Below, in pieces: positions 1 to 6,282 of a stretch of DNA of 12,819 bases. Source of the DNA: an uncultured Blautia sp. (GTDB taxonomy: Bacteria; Bacillota; Clostridia; Lachnospirales; Lachnospiraceae); NCBI GenBank assembly GCA_934394595.1, contig CAKRRX010000068.1, positions 1-12,819 of the forward strand. Direction: 5' to 3'. How positions within the stretch are numbered: position 1 is the stretch's first letter; the number at the start of each line of letters is the position of its first letter. A model generated the notes under the pieces. It was not told the DNA's origin. It ran no database searches and worked only from the letters and a program-made list of their open reading frames with translations. Position numbers and translations under genes: made by a program.

Positions 1-3000
1 TTCACTTCCATCTGCATCACTGCACTGGTATCTTTGATAATCGCATCATTCAGTTCCAGATAAAAGTTTACTCCGATATCCCCATTCAGTGTCAGCGAAT
101 GTGCCGTATAGCCAAGAGTCATTTCCTCTCCATCTGTTGTATCCCCTCCGGTAGTATTTCCACCAGTATTATTCCCTCCGGTATTTCCTCCTCCAGTATT
201 GTTGTTTCCTCCAGTTGTATTTCCATTTCCACTACCTGAACCACTGGAATCTCCGCTGCCGTTGCCATCTCCATTTTCTCCGTTTCCATCACTTCCGCTC
301 CCCGGTGTTTCCGATGGTTTTGGCATCTCTTTCGCAATCCAGTTGACTGCATAGGCTCCGTATTTTTGTAATTTATCCGCTGTCCAGTCTGGATTATTCC
401 CCGGATAATAACAGGTCAGCGTTACTTTTGTAGTTGTATCCAATACCTTACTGCCAAATTGCGGAACACCCCAATCAAAGGTTATCGTACTCAACTTAGT
501 ACAACGCATAAAAATACCATCTTTCAAAACTTTTACTTTGCCCGGAATGTTAATTGTTTTTAACGATGCACAATCGTAAAATACACTGCCTCCCAACTCT
601 TGCAATGTGGATGGCAGCTTCACACTTGTAAAACTTGAACTCGGATAATACATTCCCCAGGATGCACTGTTTCCGCACTGTGCAAACGCGCCATCTCCTA
701 TACTTACCACACCTTCTGGTATCTCAACGCTGTTTAATCCCAGGCACATCAGAAAAGCGTCATCTCCTATCGTCTTCAGCTTCGTAGGAAATTTTACCTG
801 TTTCAGATATTTGCAGTTATATAGCATACCCTTTGTGATATTTTCCAAGCCGTCCGGCAATTCTATTTCTGTAATACGGCTATTCGAAAATGCATATTCC
901 CCTATTGTTGTAATACTGTCCGGTAATCCTATTTCCGTAATATGGCTCTCTGAAAATGCATACGCCCCTATCGTTGTAATACTGTCCGGCAACGCATTTA
1001 CTGTAGTTGCCTTAACACATTTATAAAATGCATATGCTCCTATATGTGTGATTCCATCTGATATCTGTATGGACTTAATACTGTTTCGCACTTCATACCA
1101 CGGGGCATACTCCAAATCATTTGCTGAATAATCATACATCTCACCACTACCTGAAAGCACAAGTTCTCCATTCTCCGATAATGTCCATGTAATATGTTCT
1201 CCACATTTATTTGCATCTGGATCTGCTTCCTCTCCCTCATATGTCCATATCAGATCTCCACCAAAATCCTGTGTGGTTATCTCTACCGTGTATGTGCTAT
1301 TTCCTTTGGGATAGTAGCAGGTTGCTTTGACCTGATTAAATGCGTAACTGCTGATTTCAGGTACATCTCCTTCAAATGTAATTTTACTCAGACTTTTACA
1401 TCCTGAGAAAACATATTCCCCCAGACTTCGAACACGCTCAGGTATTACTATCTCGTCCAAAGTTGTACAACCCGAAAAACATCTTTCACCAATCGCAGTA
1501 AGTTCTTTTGAATATTGTATCCTTTTCAGGTTTTTACAACCGCTGAAAACGTATGCTTCTAAACTTGTTACCGTATCCGGCACTGTGATATCAGAAAAAG
1601 CACATCCAGAAAAAGCCCCAGATTTTATTTCTGTAAGTTTATCCGGAAACACTATATGCGTAAGATTTTTGCATCCGCCAAACATTGAAGTATTAATCGT
1701 ACTTATCTTTGGAAAGATTGTTACAGACTGTAACTGGCTACACCCCCCAAAAACACTGGTTCCAACAGAAGTGATATTTTCTCCTCCCGAAATACTTTGT
1801 AGTGAGGAGCAATTCTCAAAAACACGGTCTCCCAAGGTCTCTACACTGGTCGGTATCTGTATCGTTTTCAGATTGCCGCATTCCAAAAACGTTTTATCTT
1901 CGATCGCTTTTAAACCATTGGATAAGGAGATTGTTTCCAGATTCTCCTCTCTGGCAAATGCAGAGTCACCTATTGTTTTTACACTGTCCGGTATTTCTAA
2001 TGATTTAAACGCATTACACTTATTAAAGGCTAAAGTTCCAATGCTTTCCACCTGTTTGGGTATCTCTATCTCTGGTAAGACGGTGCACTCACTAAATGCC
2101 CAGTCCTCAATACTTTTCACACTCTCAGGTATCTCGCAATTTTTAAGAGAAGAACACTCTCGAAACATACTGCTACTGATTTTTTTAAGATTTGTTGGAA
2201 GTATAACCGTTTCAAGACTACTGTCTTTATAAAAAGCCAGCCCTCCGATTTCCTGTATCTGATCAGATAATTCCATCTTCTTCAAGTTAATACATGACTG
2301 AAATGCAGCAACATCTATCGCCGTTACACTTGTCGGAATATCTATTTTCTCAAACGCATTATAGCCAAATGCACCTTCTCCAATCCTGTTAACGGTTTCC
2401 TGCTGCGGCCATTTTACACTGTTCAGCCGACAGTTCCAGAACGTATAATCTTTGATTTCTGTTGTTCCTTCCGGAATAACCAGATCTTTCAATAACTCTC
2501 CTCCGACATAAAACGCAGGTGCTTTTTCCTTCCACAGTTCAGAACCAACACCAAAAGGTGTCGACCAATCACCTGCAAATTCAATTTGCATCCATGTTTC
2601 CAGACTTGGAACAGTAACTTTTTCTGCCTTTCCAACAAGCCTAAATGCTCTGTCCTCAATTTTTTTAATTCCGCTTCCAAAAGAGATCAAATGAATCGGT
2701 TCTGCTGAAGGATTACATAGATCAAAAGCCTGCTGTTCAATTACTTCCACATCATTTCCAATAATAATCTCTTCCAGTGGAACATACTTCCCTGTTTCTC
2801 CAAATCCCATGTCTGAAAACGCAAATTTCCCGATACTGGTAATCCCATCCTCTATAACAATCTTTTTAATCCACGCGCGATAATCCATCCATGGTGCAGT
2901 GGATACCCATTCTTTATCATTCCATGAGAAGGAATACATCGGACCGGATCCCGAAATAACAATACTTCTATCATTATAGTATGTCCATCTCGCATTCTCC

Positions 3001-3332
3001 CCACATACACCAGAAGCAATAACTTTTTTCGTGTTTGCCTGTGTAGCTATTTCCTGATCCTCTTCTGTATTGTTATCTGCTTCCGGTATATTCTGCTCCT
3101 CTGCCGGTTCATTTTCCTCTACATCTTCCGTTAATTTTTCCTGCTCTTCCGGATCTGCAGTCTGCTCTGTCTCCTGCACCTCTTCCGAATCTTCTGTCTC
3201 CTGCGTTATTTGATCTGTATCTGCATAATATGTCTCTTCCTCCATATTCGCTCCGTATGTCTGAACTGAAGCAGAGGACAGTGTCATACAGGCGCATAAT
3301 CCTAAAGCCATTATCTTTTTCCACATATTCAT
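1..3332 (-). CDS. Secreted BspA-like leucine-rich-repeat surface protein, C-terminus beyond the window
   Basis: The frame is open from an ATG at 3332 to the left edge (1110 codons, no stop), so the C-terminus is missing. GAGGG at 3339-3343 lies 6 nt before this ATG and favours it over the Met two codons later. Order: signal peptide (residues 1-28, ending TYGA); Glu/Asp/Thr-rich stalk (about 30-105); BspA-like module 1 opening at C110 (CGE...W, then ISGSG and PW) with many 23-residue repeats of the type SVxxIGxxAFxxCxxLxxIxIP and closing with CYYP at C672; module 2 opening with the same CGE motif at C710 and closing with CYYP at C974; a Gly/Asn/Ser/Thr linker (about 1010-1068); then a region beginning TLGYTAHSLTLNGDIGVNFY. 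I recall that last segment from Lachnospiraceae LRR proteins, function unknown. Family members are extracellular and often adhesive; no enzyme motif is seen. The 88-bp gap to the upstream CW-repeat gene shows no promoter. Confidence 0.93.
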   Translation of the reverse strand, partial: MNMWKKIMALGLCACMTLSSASVQTYGANMEEETYYADTDQITQETEDSEEVQETEQTADPEEQEKLTEDVEENEPAEEQNIPEADNNTEEDQEIATQANTKKVIASGVCGENARWTYYNDRSIVISGSGPMYSFSWNDKEWVSTAPWMDYRAWIKKIVIEDGITSIGKFAFSDMGFGETGKYVPLEEIIIGNDVEVIEQQAFDLCNPSAEPIHLISFGSGIKKIEDRAFRLVGKAEKVTVPSLETWMQIEFAGDWSTPFGVGSELWKEKAPAFYVGGELLKDLVIPEGTTEIKDYTFWNCRLNSVKWPQQETVNRIGEGAFGYNAFEKIDIPTSVTAIDVAAFQSCINLKKMELSDQIQEIGGLAFYKDSSLETVILPTNLKKISSSMFRECSSLKNCEIPESVKSIEDWAFSECTVLPEIEIPKQVESIGTLAFNKCNAFKSLEIPDSVKTIGDSAFAREENLETISLSNGLKAIEDKTFLECGNLKTIQIPTSVETLGDRVFENCSSLQSISGGENITSVGTSVFGGCSQLQSVTIFPKISTINTSMFGGCKNLTHIVFPDKLTEIKSGAFSGCAFSDITVPDTVTSLEAYVFSGCKNLKRIQYSKELTAIGERCFSGCTTLDEIVIPERVRSLGEYVFSGCKSLSKITFEGDVPEISSYAFNQVKATCYYPKGNSTYTVEITTQDFGGDLIWTYEGEEADPDANKCGEHITWTLSENGELVLSGSGEMYDYSANDLEYAPWYEVRNSIKSIQISDGITHIGAYAFYKCVKATTVNALPDSITTIGAYAFSESHITEIGLPDSITTIGEYAFSNSRITEIELPDGLENITKGMLYNCKYLKQVKFPTKLKTIGDDAFLMCLGLNSVEIPEGVVSIGDGAFAQCGNSASWGMYYPSSSFTSVKLPSTLQELGGSVFYDCASLKTINIPGKVKVLKDGIFMRCTKLSTITFDWGVPQFGSKVLDTTTKVTLTCYYPGNNPDWTADKLQKYGAYAVNWIAKEMPKPSETPGSGSDGNGENGDGNGSGDSSGSGSGNGNTTGGNNNTGGGNTGGNNTGGNTTGGDTTDGEEMTLGYTAHSLTLNGDIGVNFYLELNDAIIKDTSAVMQMEV
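852..983 (-). repeat. Two tandem 66-bp LRR-coding repeats
   Basis: Copies at 852-917 and 918-983 begin with the same GTCCGG hexamer, which recurs at 984, giving an exact 66-bp period. They match at about 85% of bases by eye, clearly more than the other LRR units of this gene. On the minus strand each encodes a 22-residue unit of the type LPDSITTIGxYAFSxSxITEI. They look like a relatively recent unit duplication inside module 2. Confidence 0.8.
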
Positions 3333-3372
3333 TCCGTTCCCTCAAATTTCCTGATTCTCTCTTAATCTCATA

Positions 3373-3399
3373 GAGGGTCTGACTCTCTGCCAGACCCTC
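3373..3399 (-). terminator. Hairpin downstream of the first CW-repeat gene
   Basis: On the minus strand GAGGGTCTGGC, a 5-nt loop and GTCAGACCCTC form an 11-pair stem containing one G-U wobble; on the plus strand the same position is an A-C mismatch, so the structure fits minus-strand RNA better. It starts about 20 nt after the stop codon of the 3421-6102 gene. No U-run follows, so it is not a textbook intrinsic terminator. It could be a weak terminator, an attenuator before the leucine-rich-repeat gene or a 3'-end stability element. Confidence 0.6.
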
Positions 3400-3420
3400 C
3401 TGTCTTACTATGTACTGCTA

Positions 3421-6102
3421 TTATTTTATCCAAGCTCCATCCGCAGCAAACAGATATGTTTTTCCATTCACGGTTCTCGTTCCGGTATAAAGTTTTCCGG
3501 TGCTTCCGGCATAATACCAGGTATTGTAACGGCATATCCAACGGTTTGTTACCAGCAGTCCGTTATCATCGAACATATATCCTTCATAAATTCCAGTTAT
3601 CATTCTTCCTCTGTCAGTAACGTAACGTCCGATATTTCCTGTATATGGCTTGCCTCCCTGGAAATAATACCAGACATCCCCTTTCAGTTCTTTATTTAAA
3701 TACCATCCTGTAAAGCCGGCTACACTTGTACTTTTTCCATCTTTATCACATATGTAATAGCCTTTTCCATCATCAAACGCACCATCCTGTCTCATCTCAT
3801 AACTGCCAGACTCGAAATAATACTCTACACCTTTTATGATTTTTTTGCCACTGACAAGTTTTCCATTTTCTACATAATACCAATGACCTGAACCATCCGT
3901 TTTCCATCCAGGTGTCGTATCCATCGCACCATCTGCTCCAAACCAGAGGCTTTCTCTTGTATCATAATTCTCCCTGAATTCACAGTTTTTTTCCATTCGT
4001 CCGGCACTGTCAAAATGATACGTTTTCCCGTTAATTTTTTGAAGACCAGTAGCGAGGGTGCCATCTTCTTTCACATAATACCAATTGCCTAAGGCATCCT
4101 GCTTCCAGCCACTTTGTGTAACATATCCTTTCCAGCTTCCACTGGCTGTAAATTCACTTAATTTTCCATCAATTTTTTTGATAGAACTGGAAACCATATT
4201 TTCTGAATTAAAATAATACCAGTTTCCATTAATCTTTTTCCAGCAGTCGCTCACGCACACCCAATCACCTGTTACAGAATTTTTTTCGGCATAATACCAT
4301 TCATTATACCATTCATCATATATCCATCCTGTCCGAACTTTTCCATCCACTCCAACATATGACCATGCACTTTCATTCGTATCACGATGTTCTGCAGGAA
4401 CAAAATTTTCTGTTACCATTTTCCCTTTTCTCAGATAATAGGTATGATTTAACCAGCCACTATATGGTTCCCCATTTTCTACATAATACCATTCGCCATC
4501 TGCCAATCTCCAGCCATTTTGTTCTCCGATTACTTCAACCTTTCTTCCATGTTCGTCAAAAATATATTTTTTCCCATCAATTGTATAGGACCCTGTTACC
4601 ATCGCGCCCGTATCATCGAGATAATATGTTCCATCAATCCACTCGTCTGTACGTATCTGACCATTTTCATCCGTAAAATACCAATACACTTCACCTTTAA
4701 CCCATTGATTTTTAACAATAGCCCCTGAACTATCCGTTATATATGGATAAATAAATCCACTCTCCATCTTTCCATCTTCATCAAAGGAATACGATTTTCC
4801 ATTGATATCCACGATTCCATCTGCTACCGCTTCTCCATTCTTATCCACATAACGCCAGCATCCATTGTCATTTTTCCATCCAGATGTTCTGCTGATAGCA
4901 CCATAACAATCCGCATATAATGTTTTGGTTACCCATTCACCGGTTTCATCCACATAGGATGCCTGGAATGTACCGGTCATCATCTCTCCTTCATCAGAAA
5001 AATAGAATTCTTTTCCATTAATTATCTGCAATGTTCCTGCTGAGACAATGCCTGCTTTTTCAAACCAGTACCAATTACCGGTTTCTTTGGACTGATACCA
5101 TCCGGTAGCATTTACTATTTTTCCACTCGGTTCTGCGAAACGCTTAGCTTCCAATTCTTTATCATAGAAAACACCGGTCGCCATAGTTCCGTCAGACTCA
5201 AAGTAGTATTGTGCTCCATTGATGGTTGCATAAGTATCTTTCAAAATCTTTCCATCTTTATAGTAATACCAGACACTTCCTGCTAACTCCCAGCCATTTT
5301 TTCCGGCTACTTCCTGTTCAGTGAGCACACCATCGTCATCTGCTTTGTATAAAACACCTTCGACAACAACGTCTCTGTTCTTGATACGATAACCGTTTTC
5401 ATCAAAGTAATACAGTTTTCCATCATCCTCCAACAGTTTATTCTGATATGCGACATAGTCCTCACCGAAATATTCCGGATGCACTGTATCTTTTTTATAC
5501 CATCCTTTCATTAAATGACCTGCATTGTCTGCAAAAATGTAGCCTTCAGCCCATTCATTTTCTGCGATTTTATATCTTACAAGATAGTATCCACGTTTTT
5601 TCATAACACCATCTTTATCAAAATAATATCCATACGCGACACCGTCTTTATCTTTAATTTCTACAATAGTTTCTACCAGTTTTTCTCCATCTTTATAATA
5701 GAAAGCATTACCATTCCCATCGTAACGCCAGCCATCTATAACGACAGTATTTTCGTCAGAATTCGTAATTGTCTCCTGACTTTCCGTAACATCCTGTTCT
5801 GTTGTTTCCTGTGTGCTTTCCGCATCTGCTTCCGGCTTTTCCTGATCCTGTTGCGGTTCTCCGGAAATCTCCGGTTCTTCCTCTGTATTTTCTGCAGATT
5901 CCTGTTCTTCTTCCGTTCCGTCTACCGTAGTCTCTGCTTCCTGGCTGTCTTCCGCTACCGGATCTGCTGTCTCTTCCACCTCTTCTGTTATCACGTTCTC
6001 TTCCTGTGGAGCAACTGTCGAATCTGCTGCCATTGCAGGTGTAACCGAGCTGATCGTCATCGCTGCCACACAAAGCAATGCACACACTTTCTGTTTCTTC
6101 AT
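3421..6102 (-). CDS. Secreted cell-wall/choline-binding repeat protein, tandem copy 1 (893 aa)
   Basis: The ATG at 6102 follows a strong GGGAGG site 9-10 nt upstream. A signal peptide (residues 1-26, ending PAMAA) precedes a Glu/Asp/Thr/Gln-rich acidic stalk (about 27-118). The remaining 770 or so residues are degenerate CW_binding_1/choline-binding-type repeats, recognisable from GW...WYY followed by a DG or NG turn and G.MxTG, for example SGWKQDALGNWYYVKEDGTL near the middle and WYYAGSTGKLYTG at the end. Such repeats normally attach surface proteins to choline or other wall polymers. No catalytic domain, sortase motif or C-terminal membrane anchor is visible, so a structural or adhesive surface role is inferred. 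The paralogue immediately upstream (6283-8952) matches along the whole length, by eye about 70-80% of residues. The gene has its own promoter at 6140-6168. Confidence 0.95.
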   Translation of the reverse strand: MKKQKVCALLCVAAMTISSVTPAMAADSTVAPQEENVITEEVEETADPVAEDSQEAETTVDGTEEEQESAENTEEEPEISGEPQQDQEKPEADAESTQETTEQDVTESQETITNSDENTVVIDGWRYDGNGNAFYYKDGEKLVETIVEIKDKDGVAYGYYFDKDGVMKKRGYYLVRYKIAENEWAEGYIFADNAGHLMKGWYKKDTVHPEYFGEDYVAYQNKLLEDDGKLYYFDENGYRIKNRDVVVEGVLYKADDDGVLTEQEVAGKNGWELAGSVWYYYKDGKILKDTYATINGAQYYFESDGTMATGVFYDKELEAKRFAEPSGKIVNATGWYQSKETGNWYWFEKAGIVSAGTLQIINGKEFYFSDEGEMMTGTFQASYVDETGEWVTKTLYADCYGAISRTSGWKNDNGCWRYVDKNGEAVADGIVDINGKSYSFDEDGKMESGFIYPYITDSSGAIVKNQWVKGEVYWYFTDENGQIRTDEWIDGTYYLDDTGAMVTGSYTIDGKKYIFDEHGRKVEVIGEQNGWRLADGEWYYVENGEPYSGWLNHTYYLRKGKMVTENFVPAEHRDTNESAWSYVGVDGKVRTGWIYDEWYNEWYYAEKNSVTGDWVCVSDCWKKINGNWYYFNSENMVSSSIKKIDGKLSEFTASGSWKGYVTQSGWKQDALGNWYYVKEDGTLATGLQKINGKTYHFDSAGRMEKNCEFRENYDTRESLWFGADGAMDTTPGWKTDGSGHWYYVENGKLVSGKKIIKGVEYYFESGSYEMRQDGAFDDGKGYYICDKDGKSTSVAGFTGWYLNKELKGDVWYYFQGGKPYTGNIGRYVTDRGRMITGIYEGYMFDDNGLLVTNRWICRYNTWYYAGSTGKLYTGTRTVNGKTYLFAADGAWIK

Positions 6103-6139
6103 ATGTATTTCCTCCCTCGCATTAAGTTGTATTTTCTTT

Positions 6140-6168
6140 ATTGTACTTTTTCATACTATATGCTTCAA
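6140..6168 (-). promoter_or_regulatory. Sigma-A-type promoter of CW-repeat copy 1
   Basis: On the minus strand the -35 is TTGAAG (6163-6168), the spacer is 17 bp and the -10 is TACAAT (6140-6145, 5 of 6 consensus bases). Transcription should start near 6133, about 30 nt before the ATG at 6102. The same elements and spacing occur before the upstream paralogue. The other bases of the 180-bp gap 6103-6282 hold the ribosome binding site, the direct repeats at 6171-6188 and the hairpin at 6235-6261. Confidence 0.8.
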
Positions 6169-6170
6169 TA

Positions 6171-6188
6171 TGTGTCGCTATTTGTGTC
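6171..6188 (-). promoter_or_regulatory. Direct-repeat candidate operator upstream of copy 1
   Basis: Two GACACA hexamers (minus strand; 6183-6188 and 6171-6176) are spaced 12 bp start to start, a little over one helical turn. The proximal one ends 2 bp before the -35. This is the usual place for an activator that contacts RNA polymerase. The same arrangement is kept at 9021-9038. The cognate regulator is unknown. Confidence 0.45.
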
Positions 6189-6234
6189 AGTATTTCTAAT
6201 ATTATGTATTTTTCAATTCTTTCTTAACTTCATA

Positions 6235-6261
6235 GAGGGTCTGGCTCCCTGCCAGACCCTC
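6235..6261 (-). terminator. Hairpin downstream of CW-repeat copy 2
   Basis: A perfect 11-bp stem (GAGGGTCTGGC with GCCAGACCCTC) and a 5-nt loop begin about 21 nt after the stop codon of the 6283-8952 gene. It is the paralogue of the hairpin at 3373-3399 and was carried along in the tandem duplication. No U-tract follows on the minus strand, so termination may be inefficient. Confidence 0.62.
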
Positions 6262-6282
6262 CTGTTCTGCTGTGTATTGCTA

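Noticed and set aside
1585..2232. Plus-strand open frame of 215 codons opposite the LRR gene
   Set aside because: The minus-strand frame is open for 1110 codons with clear LRR periodicity; the plus-strand frame is its shadow.
3109..3345. Minus-strand open frame beginning just before the LRR start
   Set aside because: It begins within the LRR gene's ribosome binding site and runs out of frame through the signal peptide and stalk; no secretion signal or domain.
5756..6085. Minus-strand shifted frame of 109 codons that recurs in the paralogue at 8726-9004
   Set aside because: Its conservation follows from the near-identical DNA of the real reading frame; Arg/Gly/Ser-rich composition is that of an out-of-frame acidic stalk.
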